Positions 54,944 to 63,200 of a DNA stretch of 64,000 nt are shown here, piece by piece. The position numbers and the translations under genes were made by a program. Where the stretch lies: positions 930,001 through 994,000 of the forward strand of contig NZ_AP027059.1 of the NCBI RefSeq assembly GCF_030295325.1, read 5' to 3'. This DNA is from Haliovirga abyssi (GTDB lineage: Bacteria; Fusobacteriota; Fusobacteriia; Fusobacteriales; Haliovirgaceae). The first letter of the stretch is position 1. The number at the start of each line of letters is the position of its first letter. The notes under the pieces were generated by a model. It did no database searches. It was not told the DNA's origin and worked only from the letters and a program-made list of their open reading frames with translations.

Positions 54944-56062
54944 ATGAAAGCAATTTTATATTTTGAAGATGGGACCTATTTAATGGGAGAAAGTTTTGGA
55001 GCAGAAGGAGAAATAATCGGAGAGGTGGTTTTTAATACTTCAATGACTGGTTATCAAGAAATTTTAACTGATCCATCTTATAGGGGTCAATTGGTAACAA
55101 TGACTTGTCCTGAAATTGGAAATTATGGGGTAAATTCTGAGGATGTAGAATCAGAAAAAGTACAAGCAGCAGGGTTTATTGTAAAAAATTATAATGAAGA
55201 ATATTCAAATTTTAGAGGTGAAAAAAGTTTAGCAGAATATTTAAAAGAAAATGGAGTAATAGGTATACAAAGAGTAGACACAAGAGCTATTACTAAAAAA
55301 ATAAGAGAAAAAGGTGCAATGAATGGAATTATATCAACTGTTGAATTTGAAGTAGAAAAACTTGCACAAAAATTAAAAGAAGCTCCTTCAATGGAAGGGT
55401 TGGACCTTGTAAAAGAGGTAACTACAGATAAAATATATAAGTGGAATAAATTAAATAATGAAAAAAAATATAATGTAGTTGTCTATGATTTTGGAGTAAA
55501 GCAAAATATTTTGAGAATTCTTGAAAATTTAGGATGTGATTTAACTGTTGTACCAGCTACAACTTCAGCAAAAGAGATATTAGAATTAAATCCAGATGGG
55601 ATATTTTTATCAAATGGACCTGGAGATCCAGCAGCGGTAGATTATGCAATTAAAAATATAGAACAAATTATAAGTAAAGTTCCAGTATTTGGAATATGTC
55701 TAGGGCATCAATTAGCTTCTTTGGCTCTTGGAGGAGAAACTTATAAAATGAAATTTGGACATAGAGGTGGGAACCAGCCAGTAAAAGATGTAAACAGCGG
55801 GAAAATAGAAATAACAGCTCAAAATCACGGATTTGCTGTAGATGCAGATAGTTTGAAAGATAAGGGCGGGGAAATAAAATATATTAATTTAAATGATAAT
55901 ACAGTTGAAGGATTAACTTATAAAGAAAAAGAGCTATTAACAGTTCAACATCATCCAGAGGCAAGTCCTGGACCGCATGATAGTTACCATATTTTTGAAG
56001 AATTCATAAAAATGATGGAGATGAGACAAAATGATAAGACACAAAATACTAATAGTAGATGA
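54944..56062 (+). CDS. carA: Carbamoyl-phosphate synthase small subunit
   Basis: Glutaminase subunit delivering ammonia to CarB. The 372-aa protein shows the N-terminal domain MAGYQEILTDPSY-type signature (TSMTGYQEILTDPSYRGQLV), the class I GATase nucleophile FGICLGHQLASLALGG (Cys about 253) and HHPEASPGPHDS. carB, which normally follows, is absent; a receiver-DUF2225 gene starts 32 bp before the carA stop codon. carB must lie elsewhere or beyond the window. It forms one transcription unit with the signalling genes downstream if no terminator intervenes. Confidence 0.95.
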   Translation: MKAILYFEDGTYLMGESFGAEGEIIGEVVFNTSMTGYQEILTDPSYRGQLVTMTCPEIGNYGVNSEDVESEKVQAAGFIVKNYNEEYSNFRGEKSLAEYLKENGVIGIQRVDTRAITKKIREKGAMNGIISTVEFEVEKLAQKLKEAPSMEGLDLVKEVTTDKIYKWNKLNNEKKYNVVVYDFGVKQNILRILENLGCDLTVVPATTSAKEILELNPDGIFLSNGPGDPAAVDYAIKNIEQIISKVPVFGICLGHQLASLALGGETYKMKFGHRGGNQPVKDVNSGKIEITAQNHGFAVDADSLKDKGGEIKYINLNDNTVEGLTYKEKELLTVQHHPEASPGPHDSYHIFEEFIKMMEMRQNDKTQNTNSR

Positions 56063-57260
56063 TGTACATGCAGCACATCATCTATATAAACAAACATTAA
56101 AGAGAGAAGAATATGAAATATTAGATGCAGAGAGGGGCAAAGAGGCCCTCTCTTTGATTTTGTCTGAAGATATAGAGTTAGTGATTTTAGATATAAATTT
56201 GCCGGATATTTCTGGATTAGAAGTTTTGAAAAAAATAAGAGAAAAAAATAAAGAATTACCTGTAATAATTTTAACAGGTGAAAGTCAAAAAGAAAAGGTT
56301 ATTAAAGCGGCATCTTTTGATATAATACACTATTTAGTAAAGCCTATAAACTTGGATATGTTAAAGAGACGAGTGAAACAATCTTTAAAATTAGATAAAA
56401 ATGAAAAATTAGGTGTAATAGCTACAAAATCAAAAGAAATTTTAGATGAATTATGTGATATTGAAATAGATGAAAGCTTAGATGAGAATGTAAAAGAGCT
56501 GAAAGAACAAATAAAGGATATAGCTTTGAAATTACATTCATTAGAAGAGAAACAAAAAGAAAAGACAAAACTAGACGAAGTTATATGGGAAAAAGAGGTA
56601 GAATGTCCAGTATGTGGAACAAATTTTATAACATATAATTTCAAGAGTAAATCATTGCCTATAAAAGAAAAAGAAAGTGATTTTCATGAAATTTATGATT
56701 TTTTAAATCCTTTAGTTTTTGATATTTGGGTTTGTCCAGAGTGTTTATATGCATCTAAAAGAGAAGATTTTGAAGATGTTAATATGGAATTAATAGAAAA
56801 AATAGCTAAGGATAAAAGTAAAAGAAAAAAAATTGCTAATAAAGCTGATTTTAATTTGCCTAGAAATAACGAATTGGGAATTTTAAGTTATAGGCTTGCT
56901 ATTATGTCATATAGATATAGAAAACAGAGTAATGCTTTTTTTGGGAGTTTATATTTGAAAGCTTGTTGGATTGCAAGAGAGCAAAGAGATATAGATGTAG
57001 AGATGGAGTTTATGAGGTTGGTAACAGATTATTATGAAAAGGCATTGTCAAGTGGTGAAAAAATTGGAGGACAACTTTCAGAGCTGGGACTTATCTATTT
57101 ATTAGGTGAACTATATAGAAGATTAGGGGACTTAGATAAAGCTGGAAAATATTTTATGAAAGTTAAGCAAGATCCAGAAGTAAAAAAAGAAAAGGCAATA
57201 CTTAGAATGTCAGATGCGCAAATGGAATTAGTTAAGGAGGCAAAAAAAAATAAAAAATGA
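56031..57260 (+). CDS. Receiver-DUF2225 fusion protein
   Basis: A 409-aa protein combining a CheY-like receiver (about residues 4-120; Asp10-Asp11, phospho-Asp54 in LDINLP, Thr82, Lys104), a coiled coil (about 130-182) and a DUF2225 region with a four-Cys zinc site (CPVCG at 192, CPEC at 235) and a helical, TPR-like C-terminus (NELGILSYRLAIMSYRYRKQ, GELYRRLGDLDKAGKYFMKV). DUF2225 proteins usually stand alone and their role is unknown. The start lies inside carA, 10 bases after GGAG; the stop overlaps yigZ. It may respond to the same kinase as the CheY encoded downstream. Confidence 0.85.
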   Translation: MIRHKILIVDDVHAAHHLYKQTLKREEYEILDAERGKEALSLILSEDIELVILDINLPDISGLEVLKKIREKNKELPVIILTGESQKEKVIKAASFDIIHYLVKPINLDMLKRRVKQSLKLDKNEKLGVIATKSKEILDELCDIEIDESLDENVKELKEQIKDIALKLHSLEEKQKEKTKLDEVIWEKEVECPVCGTNFITYNFKSKSLPIKEKESDFHEIYDFLNPLVFDIWVCPECLYASKREDFEDVNMELIEKIAKDKSKRKKIANKADFNLPRNNELGILSYRLAIMSYRYRKQSNAFFGSLYLKACWIAREQRDIDVEMEFMRLVTDYYEKALSSGEKIGGQLSELGLIYLLGELYRRLGDLDKAGKYFMKVKQDPEVKKEKAILRMSDAQMELVKEAKKNKK

Positions 57261-57835
57261 GAACTATAAAAAAAGAGCATAAAATTGAATTTGAAGAAAA
57301 AAAATCTGAATTTATAGGATATATAAAACCAATAAAAACAAAAGAAGAGGCAATTGAATTTATTGAATATATTAGAGAAAAACATAAAGATGCGAGACAT
57401 AATCCGTATGGATATAGAATATATTCCGGTGGAGTGGAAAGCTTTAAATTTGATGATGATGGAGAGCCTAAAAATACAGCAGGAAAGCCTATTGCAGATT
57501 TAATAGCAATCAGAGATATTTGGAATGTTGTAATAGTGGTAACCAGGTATTTTGGAGGGATAAAATTAGGGGCAGGTGGACTTATTAGAAATTATGCAAA
57601 AGCAGCAAAATTAGCAATTGAAGAATCTGAAATAGTAGAAATAGTGGAAAAATCTGTAGTTGTAATAGATTTTAGTTATAAAAAAATAAATGAAATAGAT
57701 TTTTATTTGAATGAATTGAAAATTAATATATTGAGAAAAGAATTTGAAGAAAGGGTTACATATACATTGTCTGCAACTAAAGAGAACATAAAAAAATTAA
57801 AAAAGATAAATGGAATAATTATTATTGAAAATTAA
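57257..57835 (+). CDS. YigZ/IMPACT family protein
   Basis: A 192-aa protein with the UPF0029/IMPACT N-terminal domain: KKSEFIGYIKPIKTKEEA, DARHNPYGYRI, DDDGEPKNTAGKPIADLI and VTRYFGGIKLGAGGLIRNY, plus a C-terminal EF-G-V-like domain (DUF1949). The family is linked to translation control in eukaryotes and is poorly defined in bacteria. The start overlaps the preceding gene by four bases (ATGA). Confidence 0.93.
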   Translation: MRTIKKEHKIEFEEKKSEFIGYIKPIKTKEEAIEFIEYIREKHKDARHNPYGYRIYSGGVESFKFDDDGEPKNTAGKPIADLIAIRDIWNVVIVVTRYFGGIKLGAGGLIRNYAKAAKLAIEESEIVEIVEKSVVVIDFSYKKINEIDFYLNELKINILRKEFEERVTYTLSATKENIKKLKKINGIIIIEN

Positions 57836-57859
57836 TATCTCTAAAAGGATGTGAAAAAT

Positions 57860-59449
57860 ATGTATATAAAAACAGGAATAAGTGGGTTTGATAAACTTTT
57901 TCAGAATGAGGGGATTATTAAAGAAAATATATATTTATTAAAGGGGACTCCAGGTAGTGGGAAAACTACTTTTGGATTGGAATTTATTTATAATGGAGCT
58001 ATGTTTTTTAATGAAAATGGGATAATAATATCATTCGAAGAAATTCCAGAACAATTATATAGAGATGCAAAAAATCAAGGATTAGATTTGAAAAAATTAG
58101 AAGATGAAGGAAAATTAAAAATAATATTTTCTTCGCCAGAAACTGTTTTAAAATCAGAATTTATTGGTGAAGAGGGATATTTAGGAAATGTAGTAAGAGA
58201 AATGGATATAAAAAGAATAGTTATAGATAGTGTCACACATTTAAAAAGAATTTCTAATACTGAGAATGAATATAGAGAAAATTTATATAGAATAATAAGT
58301 GGAATTAAATCAAAAAAAGTAACTGGAATGATTACAGAAGAATTTTATAATAAATTAGGAGTAGCAGAATATGTGGCTGATGGAGTAATATACTTGAGAA
58401 ATAGAAAAACTGAAAATTTGAAAAACATTAGAACTTTAGAAGTGTTCAAATCAAGAGGTCAAGATCATATTTCTGGAGAACATTATTTTGAAATTAGTAG
58501 AGGAATAAAAGTATATCCATTAATAAAGGATAATTTAAAAATAGAAGGAAAAGAAGAGGAGAGAATAAGTACCGGTGTAGAAAAAATAGATAAAATGTTA
58601 GATGGGGGATATATAAAAGGGACATTTAATTTAGTGGTAGGAAGTGCTGGTGTAGGAAAAACAATATTTGCAACTAATTTTTTAAAAGATGGTTTAGAAA
58701 ATAAAGAATCTGTAGTTTTTTTATCTTTTGAAGAGAGTGAAAATAAATTTTTTCAATTTACAGGTAGTTTAGGAATAGATATGAAAAATCCAAATTTTAT
58801 CTTTTATCATAAATATTTTGATGAGGCAGTTGTGGCAAAAATTATATATGAAATAGAGAATATGTTAAAAAATTATAATATTAAAAGGGTTGTTATTGAT
58901 ACTTTGAATACAATGTTTTTTAATGAAAATTTAGAAAAAGAGAAGATTTTTATTAATCAATTAAAATATGTTTTTGAAAAATATGGAGTAACAACAATGG
59001 CACTATTAGAAGAGAAAAAGATAATGGGAGAAATGGAATTAACTGATGAGGGATATTCTTTCTTATCAGATTCTATTATTATGATGAGGTATTTAGAGTT
59101 AGAAGCTGTAATAAAGAGAGTTTTAACTATTGTAAAAGCAAGAGGTATAAAACATGAAAAGAAAATATTTGAATATAATATATTACAAAATAAGGGAATA
59201 AATATAATAAGAAAAATGAATGGAGTCTCTGGAATTATGTCAGGAGCTGCTACTGGTAAAATAAAAGAATCGATTAATGAGATTTTTCAACCACTTGAAT
59301 TTTTAGATAGTTTTTCAGAATATATTGGAACTGAAGCTTCAGAAAAAGAAAGAAAAGATATTAGCCAACAGATGAAAGATGTTATAAAAACTTTGAAAAA
59401 TAATCTGTTAAACTATTTAGAATTAAATGAGGATGAGATAAATGGATGA
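57860..59449 (+). CDS. Double-domain KaiC-like RecA-family ATPase
   Basis: A 529-aa protein with two tandem KaiC domains. Domain 1 has Walker A GTPGSGKTT (29-37) and acidic pair Glu60-Glu61 (ISFEEIP). Domain 2 has GSAGVGKT (261-268) and Glu291-Glu292 (LSFEES). TLEVFKSRGQDH and TIVKARGIKHEKK end each domain. By eye, ELTDEGYSFLSDSII (392-406) aligns with the KaiC phospho-loop, keeping Thr426 and Ser431 equivalents but with Phe at Thr432. The roughly 80-residue C-terminal tail is helical. ATG 57860 fits AAAGGATG; GTG 57851 is inside that site. No kaiA or kaiB is present. It overlaps the HEAT gene by 8 bp. Confidence 0.88.
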   Translation: MYIKTGISGFDKLFQNEGIIKENIYLLKGTPGSGKTTFGLEFIYNGAMFFNENGIIISFEEIPEQLYRDAKNQGLDLKKLEDEGKLKIIFSSPETVLKSEFIGEEGYLGNVVREMDIKRIVIDSVTHLKRISNTENEYRENLYRIISGIKSKKVTGMITEEFYNKLGVAEYVADGVIYLRNRKTENLKNIRTLEVFKSRGQDHISGEHYFEISRGIKVYPLIKDNLKIEGKEEERISTGVEKIDKMLDGGYIKGTFNLVVGSAGVGKTIFATNFLKDGLENKESVVFLSFEESENKFFQFTGSLGIDMKNPNFIFYHKYFDEAVVAKIIYEIENMLKNYNIKRVVIDTLNTMFFNENLEKEKIFINQLKYVFEKYGVTTMALLEEKKIMGEMELTDEGYSFLSDSIIMMRYLELEAVIKRVLTIVKARGIKHEKKIFEYNILQNKGINIIRKMNGVSGIMSGAATGKIKESINEIFQPLEFLDSFSEYIGTEASEKERKDISQQMKDVIKTLKNNLLNYLELNEDEING

Positions 59450-61916
59450 AACATATGAAAATAAAATAATAACTATAAAAAAAATTTTAGATGAAAAAGA
59501 TTATTCAAAAAGTTCTGTTTTGATTGGTTATTTAAAAGATAAAAATTATAAAATAAGAGAAATGGCATCAAATGCTTTAGTAAATATAGGAACTGATTTA
59601 GAAGTTATAAATATATTAATGGAGGCTATTAGCTCAGATGATCCAAATTATAGAAATAGTGCTATAGCTTCTCTTGTGCTTATGGGGGAAAAAGCGATTC
59701 CTTATTTGATAACAGAGATAAATAATAAAGATAAAGATGTAAGAAAATTTGTTATAGATTCGTTAGGAGATATTGGAAGTGAAAAAGCGATCCCATATAT
59801 CATACAGAGAATAGATGATATAGATGAAAATGTAGAACAAAGTGTATGCGAAAATTTAGGGAAAATAGGCTCTCCAAAAGGGGTTGAAACTTTAATAAAG
59901 GCATTAGAAAAAAATGATTGGATACAATTTGCAGCTATAGAAGCGTTAGGGGAAATAGGGGATTTTTCTGCAGTATCACATATTATCAAAATAATGAAGA
60001 TTTCAAATGATTGGATAAAGTATGTAGCTATAGAAGCATTAGGAAAAATAGGAGACGAAACTGTATTATCGCACTTATGTGATGAATTTTTTTCTGAAAA
60101 TGATGAAATATTAAAAATAACAGTTATAAGCATTCACAAAATAGTAAAAAATTCAAAACTTAAATTGTGTGAAAATATAAATGAGAAAAAAGAATTAATA
60201 TCAAAAAAATTAAAACAAATTTTAGAAGGTGATATAAGTCAAGAAATAACTATTCCGATTTTAAGTTTAATAGGTATTTTAAAATTAGAAAAATTATATA
60301 ATGTTTTAATTCAAGGTTTGTTATCTAATAGGCAAGATATTTCAGAAACGGCATTAATGAGTATTAAAAAATATGGAGAAAAAGGGATATCTAAAATAGA
60401 GAACTCATTGAATGAAAATAGCCATAATTTAGATTATGAAGTTGTATTAATTTATATTTTAGGTGAAATTGGAGCTCAATCTAATAAAAAAGAAGAAGTT
60501 TTTAAAGTGATAGAGATGTATATTAAAAGAGAAGAAGAAGAAATTAGAGAGGTGGCAATAGAAGCATTATATAAAATCAATAAATTGCAATCAAAAGATT
60601 ATATTTTGAAAAGTATAGATGATAAAAGCGGAAATGTAAGAAAAATGGCATTACATTTAATGTTAGACTATAAATTTGATGTTAGTTTAGAAAAAATTTT
60701 TAAAGTCTTAGAAGATGAATATGAAGATGTAAGAATAGCTGGAGAAGATTTATTAGTTGAAATTGGGAAAAAAAGAGTAGAAAAACTGTTAATAAAAAAA
60801 CTAAAGGAAAATATTAATATAATAAATTTTCCAGCGGTAACACATCTTATTAAAATAGTAGGAAGATTAGAAATATTGAGTGGTATTGGAGTAATAATAG
60901 AACTTATAGAAAAATATGATGAATTAAAAGAAGTAGGAATTCAAAATTTAGGAAAATTACGAAGTAGAATTGCATTAGATTATTTAATAGGAAAACTAAA
61001 AGAAGAAAACATACAAATTAGAAGAATGGTGGCTGATGCATTAGGAAAGATAAATGATGATATCGTAGTACAATCTTTAATAGAAATATTAGATGATGAT
61101 AATGAATGGGTTCGATATTTTGCTGTAAATTCATTAAATAATTTTAAAAACGAAAAAATATTAAATAAGTATATTGAGATGTTAAGATATACTGAAGAAT
61201 CTCAAGTGATAATAGAAATTTTAAATGGTATTGGAAAATATGAAGATTTTTTAGAAAATGAAAAAATTTATGAGGTAGTAGATAAATATATTGAAGACAA
61301 AGATGAGGATATACAATGTGCAGCAATAGCATGTTTGAAAAAAATAATTTTAAGAAATAAAAAAATTAGAAGTAGAGTTATAAAGATGTTGGAAACTAAA
61401 AGTTGGAAAATTAAAAATTCTATATTAGAACTTTTATTTAATGTAGAATTAGAAAATGAAGAATACATATATGTATTACCATTGTTAAAAGATGATAATT
61501 TAATAGTAAAACAAAAATCTTTAGAAATTATAGGGAAATCTGGAAAATTAAATTTATTAAAGCCAATGATTGAAAGTATAATGGACGAAAATCTAGAAGA
61601 AGTTGCAAAGAGATTATTAGAAAAAGTAAAAGAAAATGGATATCCTAGACTATTAGAAGGATTGAAATCTGAATATGACGCAATTAGAATATTCACAGCA
61701 AATTCTCTTAAAATAATAGGAGATATTAGCGCAGTAGATATTTTAATAGAAAGTTTGAAAGATAGTAATTGGAAAGTTAGATATTTTTCCGCAGAAGCTC
61801 TTGGGATAATAAATTCTGAAAAAGCATTAAAACCGCTAACGACACTTCTTAATGATAAAAATGAATATGTAATAAATGCGGCTCTTAATGCAATAAGAAA
61901 AATTGGGAGAGCATAA
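59442..61916 (+). CDS. Long HEAT-repeat protein
   Basis: An 824-aa soluble alpha-solenoid with no membrane segment or enzyme domain. HEAT-like repeats of about 31 residues run almost throughout, for example VRKFVIDSLGDIGSEKAIPYI, WIQFAAIEALGEIGDFSAVSH, WIKYVAIEALGKIGDETVLSH, IRRMVADALGKINDDIVVQSL and VRYFSAEALGIINSEKALKPL. They resemble phycobilisome-lyase-type HEAT repeats used as protein scaffolds. A weaker-repeat middle (about residues 220-330) may be a distinct region. The start is inside the KaiC-like gene and the stop is one base before cheR, so it probably joins the two. Confidence 0.9.
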   Translation: MDETYENKIITIKKILDEKDYSKSSVLIGYLKDKNYKIREMASNALVNIGTDLEVINILMEAISSDDPNYRNSAIASLVLMGEKAIPYLITEINNKDKDVRKFVIDSLGDIGSEKAIPYIIQRIDDIDENVEQSVCENLGKIGSPKGVETLIKALEKNDWIQFAAIEALGEIGDFSAVSHIIKIMKISNDWIKYVAIEALGKIGDETVLSHLCDEFFSENDEILKITVISIHKIVKNSKLKLCENINEKKELISKKLKQILEGDISQEITIPILSLIGILKLEKLYNVLIQGLLSNRQDISETALMSIKKYGEKGISKIENSLNENSHNLDYEVVLIYILGEIGAQSNKKEEVFKVIEMYIKREEEEIREVAIEALYKINKLQSKDYILKSIDDKSGNVRKMALHLMLDYKFDVSLEKIFKVLEDEYEDVRIAGEDLLVEIGKKRVEKLLIKKLKENINIINFPAVTHLIKIVGRLEILSGIGVIIELIEKYDELKEVGIQNLGKLRSRIALDYLIGKLKEENIQIRRMVADALGKINDDIVVQSLIEILDDDNEWVRYFAVNSLNNFKNEKILNKYIEMLRYTEESQVIIEILNGIGKYEDFLENEKIYEVVDKYIEDKDEDIQCAAIACLKKIILRNKKIRSRVIKMLETKSWKIKNSILELLFNVELENEEYIYVLPLLKDDNLIVKQKSLEIIGKSGKLNLLKPMIESIMDENLEEVAKRLLEKVKENGYPRLLEGLKSEYDAIRIFTANSLKIIGDISAVDILIESLKDSNWKVRYFSAEALGIINSEKALKPLTTLLNDKNEYVINAALNAIRKIGRA

Positions 61917-61917
61917 T

Positions 61918-62826
61918 ATGGTAAATTCAAAGTTTAGTAGAAGAAAAATTGTAGAGGAAAAAGATGATGTTGAGTTTAAATTAGAGGAGTTTTATACTAT
62001 TAGAGATTTTATATATTCAAAGTCAGGAATATATTTTAAAGAAAATAAAATAGAACTTTTAAGAAATAGAATAATAAAAAAAATAAAAGATAATAGTTTT
62101 AATTCTTTTAAAGAATATTATTATTATTTGAAGTATAATAGTGATGAAAAAGAGTTTAAGCTATTAATGGATGCTATTACAATAAATGAAACTAAATTTT
62201 TTAGAAATAATATTTTAATGTCAAATTTTGAAGCAGTTATATTACCAGAAATTTTAAAAGAAAAAGAAATAAATAGAGAAAAATATATAAAAATATTAAG
62301 TGTAGGATGTTCTACTGGAGAGGAACCATATACAATAGCAATGATATTGGAAGAGAATAAAGATATTTTAATGGAAAAAGGGATAAGTTACAAAATAGTG
62401 GCTGGAGATATTAGTTCAAAAGCTTTAAATTCTGCTAAAGAAGGTATTTATAAAACAACACAATTTAGGGCAACTAAAGATAAATATATAAAAAAATATT
62501 TTAAAGTTATAGGAGAAGGAAAGTATGAAATAGATTTTAGTTTAAAATCTAAAATTGATTTTAACTATTTAAATCTAGCAGATTTAAATAGTTTGAAATC
62601 TTTAGGTAATTTTGATATTATATTTTGTAGAAATGTAATGATATATTTTGACAATGATTTTAAAACAAAATTAATAAAACAATTTTATGAGATGTTAAAT
62701 GAAAATGGATATTTATTTATAGGGTATTCAGAATCTTTATTTTCTATAAATAATGATTTTAAATTAAAACAATTAAATGGTTCAATAGTATATAAAAAGG
62801 AGGCTGAAAAATGTCAAAAATATTAA
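61918..62826 (+). CDS. cheR: Chemotaxis protein methyltransferase CheR
   Basis: Methylates glutamates on chemoreceptors using SAM, for adaptation. The 302-aa protein has the N-terminal helical domain (FYTIRDFIYSKSGIYFKENK), NETKFFRN, the SAM site ILSVGCSTGEEPYTIAMIL (about residue 130), ISSKALNSAKEGIY, and FCRNVMIYFD (about 242). The ATG at 61918 follows GGGAGA; the TTG at 61903 overlaps this site. It overlaps cheY by 16 bp. No pentapeptide tether or TPR is apparent. Confidence 0.95.
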   Translation: MVNSKFSRRKIVEEKDDVEFKLEEFYTIRDFIYSKSGIYFKENKIELLRNRIIKKIKDNSFNSFKEYYYYLKYNSDEKEFKLLMDAITINETKFFRNNILMSNFEAVILPEILKEKEINREKYIKILSVGCSTGEEPYTIAMILEENKDILMEKGISYKIVAGDISSKALNSAKEGIYKTTQFRATKDKYIKKYFKVIGEGKYEIDFSLKSKIDFNYLNLADLNSLKSLGNFDIIFCRNVMIYFDNDFKTKLIKQFYEMLNENGYLFIGYSESLFSINNDFKLKQLNGSIVYKKEAEKCQKY

Positions 62827-63176
62827 TAGTAGATGATTCGAGCACAATAAGAAAATTAGTAAAATTTACATTACAAATGAAAAAGCATGAAGTAACATTG
62901 GCTGAAGATGGATTGCAGGCGTATAGATTATTTATGCAATATGATTTTGATTTAATTATAACTGATTTGAATATGCCTATAATGAATGGAATAGAGCTTA
63001 TAAAAAAAATTAGGTTAGGAAGTAAATTTAAAGATATACCAATTATATTATTAACAACAGAATCAGAAGAAAAAGATAAAAAAATGGGTGAAAAAGTTGG
63101 AGTAACCAAATATATAACAAAACCATTTCAACCTCCAAAGTTATTAAAAGAGATAGAGGAAATATTAAAATCCTAA
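62811..63176 (+). CDS. cheY: Chemotaxis response regulator CheY
   Basis: A 121-aa single receiver that, when phosphorylated by CheA, binds the flagellar switch. Asp8-Asp9, Asp52 in ITDLNMP, Thr82 in LLTTES and Lys104 in ITKPFQPP are all present. The ILIVDDSSTIRKLVKFTL start and TKPFQPPKL end are typical of CheY of Firmicutes, spirochaetes and related groups. AAGGAGG precedes the ATG inside cheR. A general phospho-relay role is possible if the cell lacks flagella. Confidence 0.93.
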   Translation: MSKILIVDDSSTIRKLVKFTLQMKKHEVTLAEDGLQAYRLFMQYDFDLIITDLNMPIMNGIELIKKIRLGSKFKDIPIILLTTESEEKDKKMGEKVGVTKYITKPFQPPKLLKEIEEILKS

Positions 63177-63200
63177 AATTTTTTATGGGAGGTTATAATA

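Noticed and set aside
61268-61930. 220-aa minus-strand frame opposite the HEAT gene
   Set aside because: It is antisense to well-supported HEAT repeats. Long reverse frames are expected from the codon bias, and it has no motif.
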